Source: Micropterix aruncella (taxonomy: Eukaryota; Arthropoda; Insecta; Lepidoptera; Micropterigidae). Taken from it: a stretch of DNA of 64,000 bases. This document shows, piece after piece, positions 20,843 to 32,326 of this stretch. The position numbers were made by a program, and so were the translations under genes. The notes below the pieces were generated by a model. It saw only the letters and a program-made list of their open reading frames with translations, did no database searches and was not told the origin of the DNA. Where the stretch lies: the NCBI GenBank assembly GCA_944548615.1, contig OX155961.1:12462239-12526238 (forward strand), read 5' to 3'. Every line of letters begins with the position of its first letter. Position 1 is the first letter of the stretch.

Positions 20843-22900
20843 CATAGTCATAGTCATAGTCATAGGTTTTTTATTCAAAATAGTACGAAATCGTAACTTT
20901 TTGACGTCAATAATACATACAAACATACATAAATGATATAAAAATTAAATTATTGTGACATTATAACAAATTATTGTGACATATAACGTGATATTAATCA
21001 TCGAGGTAACCATTTTATTTCCAAGGGTCTTTGTCGTCTAGATAATCATTAATTTTATAGTAGCCCTTTGAGTACTAAATGACTTAAATTGTATCACAGA
21101 TAAATTTTGCATGTTTTCTGGGACTTTATTGTAGAAGCGTATACATTGCCCTTTGAATGATTTTGTGGTTTTGGAGAGTCGACTTTTATGGTCAGCAAGT
21201 TTATTTTTATTTCTAGTATTGACACCATGCCTATCAGAGTTTTTTAAAAACAGTTCTTTATTTTTATGCACATACATTAAGTTTTCATAGATGTTCTGAG
21301 ATGCAAGTGTCAAAATATTGATTTCTTTAAATTTTCCGCTTAACGACTGTCTAGCACCTAATTTATAAATAGCGCGGATGGCTCGTTTCTGTAGTATAAA
21401 TATTTTATTAGCGTCAGCAGCATGACCCCACAGCAAGATGCCATACCCCATCAAGCTGTAAAAAAAGCTGAAGTAAACCAGCCTCGCGGTGTCTATATCT
21501 GTCAAATTACGAATTTTTTTTACAGCATATGCCGCAGAACTTAGCCTGTCGGCCAATTTCTTAATGTGTGGGCTCCATTGTAGCTTTTTATCTAAATTAA
21601 TACCAAGGAATGCAGTGGAATCGACCAGTTCTTGGTGCTCATTTTTATGATAATTTTTGGCCCTATTTGCTTTACATTTGGAAGTGAGAATTTCATACAT
21701 TTTGTTTTCTTTTCATTTAGTAGCAGATTGTTTGCTGTGAACCATTCCACAACATTCGAGATAGAATCATTCACATCGTCATAATTATGTTGTTGTCTAC
21801 CTACTTTGAATAGCAAAGAGGTATCATCTGCGAATAAAACTATCTCACAATTGGGTTTTACTGTGTAAGGTAAATCATTTATATAAATAAGAAAAAGGAA
21901 CGGTCCAAGTATTGAACCTTGTGGTACTCCCATGTATACTAACGAGCCGGATGATCTCTCTCCGCCAACATCAACCTTCTGAACCCTATCATTTAAATAG
22001 TTTTTAAGAAGGGCTAATGAGCTACCTGTAATGCCGTAGTATTCAAGTTTCCTAACCAACGTTTCGTGCTGTACGCAGTCAAAGGCCTTTGAAAGGTCAC
22101 AAAATATGCCAACTACATCTCGTGACTCCTCCCAGGCATTAAAAATTTCATGAATAAGCTCAACACCTGCATCGGTTGTTGAGCGACCCCGTGTGAAACC
22201 AAATTGTTTCTTATGCATTAATTTATAAGTGTGGAAATGAATGAGTAGCTGGTTTACCATATTTTTTTCAAACAGCTCAGAGTCGGCAGTATCGATACAG
22301 GTCTGGAGTTAGTAGGGTCGGTTTTACTACCGCTTTTAAATAATGGTACTATTTTACTGTGTTTCATAAGATTAGGAAATACGCCAGTCTCAATACATCT
22401 GTTAAAAAGAGCTGATAAATGGGGAGCCATTGAATATATTACAGAACTTATAATTTTAACAGAGAGTCCATCCAGGTCGAGTGTCTTTTTCAAATGTAAA
22501 TTTTTGAATGTTTTAATAATTTCTATGGGATAGATAGACGTAAAACTAAAGTCTACATTACATCTATAACCGCTCTGTATGAGCAAAGATTCAGCCACTA
22601 TAGAAGATGAGTTGAGCGTCTTGGTAGTTGAAACTGGAATATCTGCAAAAAACGATTCAAATGCATAAGCCACCTCTATGACTGGTAATGAGCTTATCTT
22701 TAATTAACAATTCAAATTGAAGGTCACGAGATTTGGTTTTTCCAGTTTCTTTGTTGATAATTTGCCAAGTCGTTTTTACGACATCTGTACTGTTTATAAT
22801 TTTATTATTAATAAACTTTGATTTTGCAATAGCACAATCTCTTTTAAAAAGTTTTGAGGCGTTTTTGACATATTTGGCAAATTTGTTACTTTTATTAACG
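20843..22900 (-). mobile_element. LINE, 5'-truncated, with most of the reverse transcriptase
   Basis: A 2.06 kb insertion on the minus strand. It starts at 22900 inside the region before the RT domain and ends in a (TATGAC)n tail (20841-20865). Flanks join cleanly in the empty-site paralogue at 15481-15564, leaving at most an AGT duplication. Untranslated region spans about 20866-21037. The tandem tail and tiny target duplication fit L2/CR1-like elements, and the clade is inference. Confidence 0.88.
21038..22899 (-). pseudogene. LINE reverse transcriptase (ORF2), frameshifted
   Basis: Four minus-strand frames give a near-complete polymerase in order. The pre-RT linker is 22657-22899. Fingers with KTLDLDGLSVKII and HSKIVPLFKSG are at 22254-22673. 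The palm is at 21592-22260: motif A FCDLSKAFDCVQH (residues 53-65), motif B GVPQGSILGP (111-120), motif C FADDT (143-147), LLLNEKKTKCM. The post-RT part is at 21038-21700 (FLGINLDKKLQWSPHIKKL, YGILLWGHAAD, FILQKRAIRAIYKL, FYNKVPENMQ). The catalytic aspartates are intact, but frameshifts near 22670, 22260 and 21660 and the lost endonuclease make it inactive. Few other lesions suggest modest age. Confidence 0.9.
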
Positions 22901-23189
22901 AGTAGTATAAGTTTCAATGTTTTCTTTAGTAAGTATTTGCTGATTGAGTTTTTCAGTCTGGAAATGGTCTTAATCATCTTGGAAGAGCTCAAAATGTATA
23001 TTATCCGTCTTCATCTCGAAAAAAGTCGCGTTTACAATACTTTCCCTCTGCTGGAAAAGTAAAATATCCGTTAACGAAGTTATTCAGTTTTTCCATGCCC
23101 CGAAAAGTTTGCTCGTTGACATGTATGAGGTCTCACGTATAGAGCGACCGAGTAATAGAAATAGTCAATACATTTTATATTAGCGTTAT

Positions 23190-23357
23190 CCAATAAAAAA
23201 TCGATTGTGATCACAGGTATGAAAGGCAGCACTGCCCATGCCTACAACCTGTTCACCTGTTCACCTGTTCCCGCTGTAATCACTTCAGTACATAAAATAT
23301 TATTGTCGAGTTACTTCTAGTGGTTATAATCGATTACTTTTTATGCCCTTTGTTTCA
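23190..23357 (+). repeat. 165-bp direct repeat, left copy
   Basis: AAAATCGATTGTGATCACAG ... GAAAGGCAGCACTGCCCAT ... TAATCACTTCAGTA ... TATAATCGATTACTTTTTAT. Paired with 23592-23757. Both ends of the unit carry AATCGATT. The left copy has an extra TTCACCTG iteration. Confidence 0.8.
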
Positions 23358-23404
23358 TTTCGGAGATTTGGATATTTAGACAACCATTCATTTAATATTT
23401 TAAA

Positions 23405-23580
23405 AGTTAAGGTACCCTATGACACTCGGAATGACATAAAGGTTCTAACAATACCACATACTTCTAAATCGGTTTGAGCGGTTAGAAGTTATAGTGGATT
23501 AAAGAAATGGAAAACATACATAGATAAACCCTGAACACATTACACTCCTTTTTTGTTGGGCAGTTGTGTAATAAATATGA
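23405..23580 (+). mobile_element. Repeat family C, 3' half
   Basis: TTAAGGTACCCTATGACACT, TTCTAAATCGGTTTGAGCG, AACATACATAGATAAACCC and the right terminus TTTTTTGTTGGGCAGTTGTG are as in the full copy at 57144. It sits between the two 165-bp direct repeats. Confidence 0.7.
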
Positions 23581-23591
23581 TATAAGCATTG

Positions 23592-23757
23592 TTAAATAGA
23601 AAATCGATTGCGATCACAGTGATGAAAGGCAGCACTGCCCATACCTACAACCAGTTCACAATTGTCCACTGTAATCACTTCAGTAAATAAAATATTATTC
23701 TCGACTTACTTCTCGTGATTATAATCGATTACCATTTATGCACTTCGTTCCACTCTT
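23592..23757 (+). repeat. 165-bp direct repeat, right copy
   Basis: AAAATCGATTGCGATCACAG ... GAAAGGCAGCACTGCCCATA ... TATAATCGATTACCATTTAT, about 85-90% similar to 23190-23357 by eye. Confidence 0.8.
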
Positions 23758-23759
23758 AC

Positions 23760-23950
23760 CGATCAATCAGTTTAGTTAATTAGCAGACCAGTAGGTGCAT
23801 TATTGTCGGTCGGCCTGTTAAGAAATCTGTCGTGTGTTTAACCACCGTATTGGTCGATTTCCACGGCTGATAAGATTGGCCGCAGATTTGCATAATAACC
23901 TGTCTTCGAGTGTCGCTCGTCTGAGCCGAGGATAAGTATCGTTTTATTAT
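23760..23950. promoter_or_regulatory. Candidate regulatory element: cluster of developmental factor motifs
   Basis: Unique, higher-GC sequence with four textbook motifs in 120 bp: homeodomain TTAATTAG (23776-23783), Runt-type AACCACC (23840-23846), GATA-type TGATAAG (23868-23874) and the POU octamer ATTTGCAT (23886-23893). Motif co-occurrence is visible. Enhancer function is inference. Confidence 0.25.
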
Positions 23951-24144
23951 ATTCCTCGCATTATCACGTAGTATTTATACCCAGTTGTCGTTGTATCCAA
24001 CGTACTAAGACAGAACATATTTGACTATAGTAGATTTATAGCATAGGCACAAACTCTTCAAACTTTTTATTCAGATTTTAGAAAAAATAGAACGAAATTG
24101 CTGCGGAGCATACAGAACACATAACCATGGAGATATATTTTATT

Positions 24145-24515
24145 ACTTAACAAGCAAATATATTAAATGGAATAATAATAGACAAAATTTTTACAAAATA
24201 ATAAACCGACTCCATCTTTTTAATAAGTGCAGCAGCCATGTCATGATGATACTTAGAACGGGCTGTCGACCGTTGAGGAGTTCCCTCGTTGAAAGCCAAC
24301 CCTGGGTGCCGCCGTGCTGTCTTGGTGAAACTTAGAACGGGATGTCGTAATTGAATGCATATACAAAATTTCGTGTTTGTGCTGTTGACCGTTATGAAGT
24401 CCCCTCGTCGGGAGCCAACCCTGGGTGCAGCAGCCAAGTCATGGTGACACTAAGAACAGGCTATCATAACTGAATGAGTATACAAAATTTCGTGTCTGTG
24501 CTGAATCGAAGATAT
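24145..24515 (-). mobile_element. Repeat family P with tandem 118-bp units
   Basis: On the minus strand it has about two and a half units of CAGCACAGACACGAAATTTT, ATTATGATAGCCCGTTCTAA-like sequence and CACCCAGGGTTGGCTCCCGA. They run into the family terminus GATGGAGTCGGTTTATTATT and ATTTTGTCTATTATTATTCC. Same structure as 49820-50305. Non-autonomous, class unknown. Confidence 0.65.
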
Positions 24516-25510
24516 TGCTCGACTTATTAGTAACTTAGTACCTCGCACCCTGCCTTCATTGGTAGAGCAATGGGAATTAATGTAACAATGAAATGCTCCC
24601 GGATTCTGAAGCGACGATACAATACATGATTGTCGTCACTCGAAGGTATTTGCGATTCTGGAAGCGATTTGGCAGTCCTTCGTCAGAAGTGAGGTTAGGA
24701 CAGACAACAGCACATGAGGTGTCGACTGCATTCAGCAATAATTAGCGACTATTCCTACCCAGGACAATTGAAGTTTGAATATAGCGCCGAGAAATAAAAA
24801 TATTCGATTTAATAAATAAAGGACGCGTTCCGAATTGCCATTAGCTCAAAGTACTAAGCGCGCTCAGAACCGGTCCGAATTGAGCATTCCCCGTTCACTG
24901 CTAAACAGCCTTTCTCGGCCAATCAGAACACGATATCGGGGTGGGAACTAGGTGGGAAGTATCGAGTTCCGAGATTAGCTGACGATCCTGAAGCAAAATC
25001 AGTTAGATCGTCGGATTGAGGACGATATCGAATTCAATGTCGCGTCGCATTGATGTATGGTATCGCCACTTCAGAATCCCTGGGCAGCTCAGATGTGGAG
25101 GCTCTGGAAAATGCATATTTTGCAATTTAACCGATTTGTTTTGATAAATCTACATTTATTTGACTTCATGATGATAATATTTCGGATTCTCTTGATAATT
25201 CGAATAATTTACTTTACTTCGACTTAACGGTGATAAATGGTGAAAAGATGTTAATGAACTGCCCTGTATAATATAAGGCGGGCAACCCGTACCGCTAAGT
25301 AGCTGAGACGGCTCGAAGGAGGAGCTATAATTAACTGGTTGAGTTAGTGCAGGTTCTAGTTACTATCGTCAGTGAACAGTAGCTGTCAGTGAACTGAATA
25401 TTATAGCTCCACATTCTCGAGAATTTAGACGTCATCAAAACCTTTATGAAATATTTTTAGCAATTAACAAAATAATGTTTCGTATTCGTTTTAAACGCCG
25501 GAGTATTTAT
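24516..25510. other. Unique, moderately GC-rich stretch
   Basis: From about 24800 to 25430 the sequence has higher GC than its surroundings, matches no repeat in the window and includes CGGCCAATCAG (24918), GACGATATCGAATTCAAT, GTATAATATAAG (about 25265) and two TCAGTGAACTG-like initiator matches (25370-25400). It could be a regulatory region or an upstream exon area. No coding frame was recognised. Confidence 0.3.
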
Positions 25511-26333
25511 AATACAATACAATACAATACAATGAACTACTCCAGTAGATAGGCATTCCTACACTTGGATGCGTCACAAAATTAAATGCTTAAAATTTAA
25601 TTATTAAAAACATAAATATCATGATAGTTGTCATGGCTGTAATATCATATTCAATATTACCTACCTACAATTAATCAAAATATACTAATGTCATTAAAAG
25701 TAAGAGAGAATAATATATTAAAATAGAAATGCAAATTCTATGTAGAACAATCAACGTAAAATAATTTTATTGTCAATCCAGCAATATGCCTTCGTATTTT
25801 TAAACATAAATAGATGTATACTAAATTATATGAGAATTAAAATGACAGCTATCATAATACCGTTATGTTAAAATTTTACAAATTTTGCTTATTATCAACA
25901 TGGAAAATAAACTCGGAATTTTCAAACTCCCTTATACCATAAATTGGGTTTTTTACCAAATTATTTATAATTATCTTTTTAAATTGGTCCTCTCAAAGGC
26001 TTTTCATTTGCTCTGGCATCTTATTATAGAAGGACAAATTTTGGTGAATAAAACCGTATCGCACTTTGCTAAGTCGCTGTCGCTGTGGAGATTGGATTTA
26101 TTCCTCGTATCGTGATGATGATAATCACTATTCACCGAAACTTCTGCTAGGCGTCTACGAGCGTACATAATATTTTGGTAGATGTAGGAAGAAAATAAAG
26201 TCATGATTCCTGATTCTACGAACAGCGGCTTACAAGAACTTCTTGGAGAGACTCTATATAAACGGCGTACCGCTCTTTTCTGGAGGTGAAAAATTCTTTT
26301 TGAGTTTGGTGCCATTCCCCAAAACAGAAGGCC
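25511..26333 (-). mobile_element. LINE 3' end with (ATTGT)n tail, copy a
   Basis: The minus-strand frame 26004-26315 reads NSKRIFHLQKRAVRRLYRV, SCKPLFVESGIMTLFSSYIY, QNIMYARRRLAEV, HHHDTRNKSNL, the post-RT end of a CR1/Jockey-like ORF2. A 3' untranslated region of about 450 bp follows and ends in (ATTGT)n (25511-25533 on the plus strand as ATACA). 5'-truncated. Relatives in the window are at 44940, 49217, 29998 and 53715. Confidence 0.85.
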
Positions 26334-26624
26334 ATTATTAAATTCATAAAATTACATTATTAAATTTATCTCAACTAAATTACAAAAGCGCAAAATTTGC
26401 TTATTAAAGTTATTTTGAAACAACAATCGCTTTACGAAATGCTGTAAAAAAATACAACGTATTGGACATTCACCAAATAATCTTAAAGTAAACGAATGTC
26501 CTTTTAAAAATATATTATAAATGCTGAAAGAAGCCAGCAATAAATAATTTACTCGAAAGGCAGGGTGGGTCGATTTCGCAGTACAATTATTCAAAACAGC
26601 ACCAGTACAGAGTCATTATAATAC
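26334..26624. other. Unassigned AT-rich stretch
   Basis: Nothing recognised. The short minus-strand frame here lacks family features. Confidence 0.4.
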
Positions 26625-26760
26625 ATATATTAAAAGGAATAAAAAACATGACAACTGCTACAGAAAATGAACTATTGTATTTATACTTGATATATGAATA
26701 TTATATTTATTTATACTTGATATACTTGATAGATGAATAAGAATCAGATTATTGATTATT
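26625..26760 (+). mobile_element. Repeat family C, 5' part
   Basis: ATATTAAAAGGAATAAAAAA, then CATGACAACTGCTACAGAAA and ATGAACTATTGTATTTATAC match the family C left end. The rest is lost. Confidence 0.55.
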
Positions 26761-26983
26761 CATTTTGTTTTACTACTATTTCGACACGTTGATTTGCAAG
26801 CAATATTAACACCGTTTACTAATAAGACTAACCCTTTGTAACAGTTATCTATTCGAAATCACTTAAAGGAGTCAATTAATTCATTATTATTAGATTGAAT
26901 GCACAGTTGTGTATCTTATCGTTCTTTGTGTCTGTATTACACAATGATACATACCTCGATACGATCTATTTGTCCAAGAGGCA

Positions 26984-27170
26984 GCGACAAAAAAGTGCAA
27001 GAGTTTTGTAAAAGCTGATACTTTCAGATCAGACAGTATTTTGGCCATAGAACGCTGGGATAGAGTCAGCAGGCCAGACTCCGGGACACCTGCTGTTGGC
27101 GTACTAGGAAAGGTGTAATTTCAATTAGTACCCCCAAAGTGTTTTGAAATAGCTCAAAATTCATTAGTCC
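26984..27170 (+). repeat. Repeat family F, copy 1
   Basis: GGCAGCGACAAAAAAGTGCA, AGAGTTTTGTAAAAGCTGAT, CTTTCAGATCAGACAG. Translates in one frame as EAATKKCKSFVKADTFRSDS, the same peptide block kept in copies 2 and 4. Unknown repeat with a coding-like core. Confidence 0.6.
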
Positions 27171-27578
27171 ATTATATTACAATATTTTTATTTTATTATT
27201 TTTAAGGAAACATACAGCTGTTACAATAAATTTGTTACAAAATTATTAAGTTTAAAAAATGAAGTTACATTACAATTACATGTTTCCACTTAAATATTCA
27301 TAATTTAAACACAACAATATAATTTTTTTGAAGTATTAATACACTTAGGGAGAGGTAGGAACTGAGAAGAAAGGAGTCATAATAAGTAAATAAAATTTTG
27401 TGTAAATACACGTTCCATAATATAGTCATACATATTATTTAAAGATATTCTTAACATTAGATCGATCTTCACATTAGATCGATGCGTAATAGTTACCGAT
27501 AATTACGAACCGGCGTATTTGCAGGGACTTCATTTTCGTGACATGTTTGGAGTAATTCTGATGCCACGCATTATATTC
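27171..27578. other. Unassigned AT-rich stretch
   Basis: AT-rich, including a TTATTTTTAAGGAAACATAC piece that could be a degraded LINE untranslated region. Nothing firm. Confidence 0.3.
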
Positions 27579-27870
27579 TTATGCAGTGTGACCATTTATT
27601 TCGGGTTCTTTATTGCACCCACTGTCTACTGATGAATTTTCAGCTTTCCAATACCCTTTGAAGGTACTAATTAAAATTACACCTTTCCTAGTACGCCAGC
27701 GCCAGGTTTCCCGAAATCTGACTCTACCCTGGAATTCTATGGTCAAAATACTGTCTGATTTGAAAGTATCAGCTTTTACAAAACTCTTGAACTTTTTTGT
27801 CGCTGGCTCCCCAACTATAACCCATTTCAATCCTTCTCGCAATTGTTTAATTGTCTTTACTGGCAATGTA
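27579..27870 (-). repeat. Repeat family F, copy 2, longest open frame
   Basis: The minus-strand frame of 95 codons reads IKQLREGLKWVIVGEPATKK, FKSFVKADTFKSDSIL, then RFRETWRWRTRKGVILIS. The central block is conserved at the amino-acid level in copies at 26984, 29328 and 32327, suggesting derivation from a real protein, possibly a transposon ORF. I do not recognise the family. The start codon is not supported, and the frame may be a fragment. Confidence 0.45.
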
Positions 27871-28268
27871 ATGTAAATTGGAACAACATGATTTGTCTAT
27901 CCGCTACAACTGTTTAGCATACGCGACGCCATTGGAAAATTATGACATGAACGCGTCCATTTACGAGTAGAATAACATGGAAATCGCAACAACACCGCGA
28001 CACGGCGCCGGAGTCGTATTATGAAGTATTTAGATTTATACGCTTTAATCCTACATCAAGCTTCATATAGCGTTTTCATCCTACGTATAGAATTTAAAAT
28101 CCTACATCAAAATAAACAGATCGGTAGTCAGTATTCATCAAAATGCCGAAGATACGTTTGGAAATGCCACCCTTGAAATAAGAAGCTCCTGCAAAACTAA
28201 GACGATACACCAGTAATTATTTTCTTATCGCGCTGACTCGCTTGAAAATTACGTTTTTGCAGTCTATA

Positions 28269-28653
28269 CAGGGTGAGTTTTATTAAACCAGCATCCTTGA
28301 AGGGGGTAAATCAGTACGAGCTGGTAAGCAACTTTTGATAAAACATTGTGGGAAAAACAAAAAAAAAAAATTTTTTTTTTGAAAACAGTATAAAAAGCGT
28401 TGAGCATGATGCGTTATATATCTGTAGATAGATATCGCTAATATTGTTTATGACATATTTACCTACCGCTAAATGGCGCAGCGCGCTCAAACGCTTGTCA
28501 AACTTTTATTTAAGAGTCAAGTACTTAAAATTTTCAAACAAAAAAAAACAAAACTAAAACCATTTTTTTCTTTGTTTCGTTTAAAAAAAATAAAAGTTGT
28601 CTTCTTGCTCGTACTGTCTCTTTGAAGGATGCCGGTTACAAAATGCCCCCCTG
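28269..28653. mobile_element. DNA transposon with terminal inverted repeats of about 75 bp
   Basis: The left end CAGGGTGAGTTTTATTAAAC, CAGCATCCTTGAAGG, CAGTACGAGCTGG, CAACTTTTGAT is mirrored at the right end (ACAACTTTTATT, CAGTACGAGCAAG, CGGCATCCTTCAAAG, CAGGGGGGCATTTTGTAACC on the minus strand). The 385-bp body is A- and T-homopolymer rich and codes for nothing. No clear target duplication. Superfamily not assigned. Confidence 0.65.
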
Positions 28654-29137
28654 CATATTGCTACCATTCCCTAACAAATAGTTTCATTTCATACGGTATT
28701 CAGGGTTTGGGAAGGATCTACACGTGCTGTTCTAAATCCATTTATGGCAGCGCAAAATACGCTTCTTTGTGTTATTCTCAAGAAGCCCCAAGAAACTCTT
28801 CAAACGACTTGTTCGCAAAGCTAAAGTTATTAGACATCAGGCAGATATATGCAAAAACAATTCTTCTTAACTACTTTAAAAATAAAGATATATAACCTAA
28901 AGCCTAGCATACAATTATAACGAGAGGCCCCACAGCCTCTAAACACATCGTACGGAAAACAAAAATTACTTTTGCGTAAAGACACTTTGGTTTTATAGAA
29001 CCCAAAATTATAACAACTTTAAAGAATCTATAAATGCAACCAGAAATTTACAGTCATTCCAATTTAAATTTAAAATTGCGGAACTCTTAATTAAACTTGG
29101 GCGAAGAGGAAAAGATAATAAGTTATATTTAAAATAA
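28654..29137 (+). pseudogene. LINE ORF2 C-terminus
   Basis: The plus-strand frame to 28895 includes TNSFISYGIQGLGRIY and SSNDLFAKLKLLDIRQIYAK, corresponding to the YGI..WG... and LF..L..L.I.QIY blocks of LINE post-RT regions. After a stop and frameshift, NYNTRGPTASKHIV, QRHFGFIEPKIYNNFKESI and FKFKIAELLIKLG continue to TAA at 29135-29137. Probable 3' untranslated region to about 29320. Confidence 0.7.
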
Positions 29138-29327
29138 ATTTCTTTACATTATTATTGTCATGTCATGTATTTACTTGTCCTATAAACTTCATCGCACTAC
29201 ATTTTATACATTTTTTCTATTATGTTATTTCGATATTTTTAAATGTAATTATAAGTATAATTTTATTTAAATTACCTGTTTTATTCTTTATGTGATTTTT
29301 CTGTGTTATTTTGTGTCTATGTTAGTT

Positions 29328-29390
29328 GGGGAGCCAGCGACATAAAAGTGCAAGAGTTTTGTAAAAGCTGATACTTTCAGATCAGACTCA
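29328..29390 (+). repeat. Repeat family F, fragment 3
   Basis: GGGGAGCCAGCGACATAAAA, GTGCAAGAGTTTTGTAAAAG, CTGATACTTTCAGATCAGAC is the family F core with a stop codon inside the conserved peptide block. Nothing was recognised from 29391 to 29885. Confidence 0.6.
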
Positions 29391-29885
29391 TGTACTTTAA
29401 GATAATTTTAGTTATGGGCGAAATAATGAATGAATCGTGTATGTAGAGCATTTAATTAAGTGTAAGTGAAAAGGTAAGTTTAAAAAATAAATGCATACTC
29501 ACAGTAATATCATATTAGGAGAAATACTTATTTAATAAGTAGTGGCATTTTTCGACAAGCCCTTCTTCAATCTTGTGGCATACCCTTTTCCCTTTATTTC
29601 CTTAGCTTTTCCAGGGAGGTGGTTATAGGTTTTACTGACATTGCTCTAAACATAATGATGCCATTAACAAAATAAAAACATTAGGAACCCGATTTGAGCC
29701 CTGAGGAACACGAGATAAGTTTCAAATAACTTAGTTCAGTAACACTAAACCTTAAGTGCATACGCAAACTGAGAGCGATTATTAAAATAACTAGCGAGAG
29801 ATTTATAGATTTTGTCGACTGCTGAAAAAGAATCTACATATATGTCTATTTTGTGTACACATAAGATAACAATTAAATACATCAA

Positions 29886-30985
29886 AAATAATAAAAAACA
29901 CGACTGCCGTTACAGAAAGTGAACTATTGAATTTATAATAATTTGTATTACGTTTGTTTAAATCCAATATTTATGGTTTATGTATTTATCCACTTAGATT
30001 TTTTTCCACTTTTCATTTCATTGAATCTGGTATCATGACAATGTATGCCGTTTATGTATACCAGAGTATCATGTATGCAAGAAAAAACATCAATACTACT
30101 CTAAAAAATTCGGATATTCATTCGCATAACACACGGAACAAACAAGACTTGCGTCCTTACAAAGTACGACTGAGTAAGGTTAGAAATAGTTTCCTGTGCC
30201 AGTCCAACCTTTTTTATATTAAGATTCCATTGTGCGTCAGTGGTCTTGGAGACGTTCATTTTAAGAAAAATATCCAGGACATTCTTATCAAGAACCCAAT
30301 TTATTCTATTAGGGACTTATTATACAATATTGAATTTCCTAATCGTTCATGGTTACTTTTATTATGATACAATATATGTAAAAAAAAAATTTTGACTATA
30401 TATCTAATCATTTTGATAATCGGAGATGGATTATATTAATAAAATTTGTATTGACTATTTCTATTGAGACAATTCTATTTGTAATCTTGTAATTGTGGTA
30501 TTTCTGATTCGACTATTTTATAACTGACTATTCGTTTTTATATTTTGACTATTTGATTTTTCATCTATGCTACCTAGGTATTTTGGCACCTCAAAGAGTT
30601 TTTTAAACGACCATATATTTTTATTGTAAATTTATTTAATAATTGTTTTTTCCGTTTTAAAAAATAGTCAATCTGTATAAAAAATAATTATACCACATAA
30701 GATATAACATATTATCTTGTATAAAGAATTTGACTATGCTAAGAGTAGGGATACCTACCAACTGGTTTATTTTATAAAATGAAAAAATAAATAAAAATAA
30801 AATACATGTATATTTAATGTACTCAATCAGACATTTCATTTGATACTAAACACGATATATTTATGTAAATTTATTGACATATGTACATTCAGATAACTAG
30901 TTATGTACTTGATATAAACATACACAGATGAATCCTGAACACATTACACTCCTTTTTTGTTGAGCAGTCGTGTAAAAATAGAAAG
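29886..30985 (+). mobile_element. Repeat family C, split by a LINE
   Basis: The left half (AATAAAAAACACGACTGCCG ... TATGTATTTATCCACTTAG, to about 29997) and right half (ATGTATATTTAATGTACTCA ... TTTTTTGTTGAGCAGTCGTG, from about 30801) together make one family C element with both termini (ACACGACTGCC / GAGCAGTCGTGT). The interior has been deleted after TTCAGATAACTAG in the right half. Confidence 0.7.
29998..30800 (+). mobile_element. LINE 3' end inserted in family C
   Basis: The plus-strand frame reads IESGIMTMYAVYVYQSIMYA, RKN, then SHNTRNKQDLRPYKVRLSKV, FYIKIPLCVSGLGD, PIYSIRDLLYN. This aligns block by block with the LINE at 44940 (ESGIMTLFSSYIYQNIMYA, HDTRNKSNL, RLSKVRYSF, PIYGIREF). Coding ends near 30367. 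A long AT-rich untranslated region and A-rich tail run to about 30800. Confidence 0.75.
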
Positions 30986-31960
30986 ATAGTGACAGGTAAC
31001 GTTCATTAAATAGACTCAATTTATTTAATTTATATTCTCACCGAAAAAGAAATCTACCCAGTTGAGAAAACATAAACCAAAATGGAATTAAATTGATTGA
31101 ATTGGTGGTGACTGCGGTATTTTCCTCAAAAGATTACGTTTCGAGTCGGTTAACGCAAGAGTTATAATTTATGACAGACAGTTGCCAATTTCTAGTTTAT
31201 TTACGAATAGTTTGGATGCGATATTTGGTGATTTTAGAGCAGTTTGTCTATCTGTAGTAGTGATTCTTCTTCAAGTTTCATAAACGCATATCGGATTGAA
31301 AAACTGTGCAGGTTTCCCGAGGTTCTAAAGCCATTGATATTTTCGTTCTCGGTCTCGGTTCTCGGTCCAGTTCTCGTTCCTTCCCCCGTTTTCAAATAAT
31401 CTGTAGTAGCAGTATCATCGTGTATAACATTATAATTCATGACACACACAATTTCACAATCTATGGAATTCGAATTATCGCCGGATTAAATGTTGGAATC
31501 CAATGTATGTAATGTCAATTTTAGGAATTGTCTCTTATCGGTCTCCGTTGAATTCCACTGTCTTTCGAATGACAGTGTACGATTTGTCTTTACTCGTATT
31601 TATCTCTACATTCCCCCATTATCATTATTGGAAATCATTATACGTTGGAATTCCGAACTTATTGATTAACCCACATTCACAATAATGGACTGTTGAATTT
31701 ACCTCGTTTTAAATAGGAAACGATAATGCATTTGTAAGTGGATATCGATAAGTTAGACTTAAATATGAAGAAACAACTGCCGTATAGATATTTTCAGACG
31801 ATAGTTCTGAATGCTGGGATCATAGTCAGAATGTATAAAAACGTATAGGAAGAATCTGAATCTTACTTTCAAAAAGTGATTAATTACATACAATGTTTTT
31901 CTAGTTTTGTACATACGAATACAGTAGGGAAGACCTAGGAGGTAAGTTAAAACGATTGTG
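30986..31960. other. Unassigned stretch
   Basis: No recognisable genes. It has a short TCTCGG-rich tract (31345-31385). Frames between 31234 and 31685 are short and without features. Confidence 0.4.
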
Positions 31961-32326
31961 GTTGTCGACTACAACGGGGAAACCCGTCAACCCATGAAGT
32001 TTTAACGATAAAGATCGATCCTCCCGTTAGGGGAGCGTAGAAGACTTTGTGGATGATACAAATCTACCGCCCAGCAAAAAAAACATAAACTTGCCAGACG
32101 TCAACGCCTTACAGAGAGGCACTAGGAAGGTAACCCAATGGGGCACTTTTCCCCCTGGCTACCAATTTTGGAAGGATATCTCCGTCTGGAGTAAATTATC
32201 AAGATACCTCCAACCTCCCGACTGGTCACGGGTTCGAAGTCACTTGCGCGACCTCTACCAAACAAACCAGCCTGTCCCCTCTCTGCGTGACGTATTTTAT
32301 GGATATCCTCTATCCGGTGAACCTTT
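31961..32326 (+). repeat. Repeat family D, copy 3, truncated
   Basis: GTTGTCGACTACAACGGGGA, CCCGTCAACCCATGAAGTT, CCTCCCGACTGGTCACGGGT follow the family D order for about 360 bp. It then abuts family F copy 4. An open frame (32049-32405) runs across both repeats and is chimeric, so it is not called. Confidence 0.65.
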
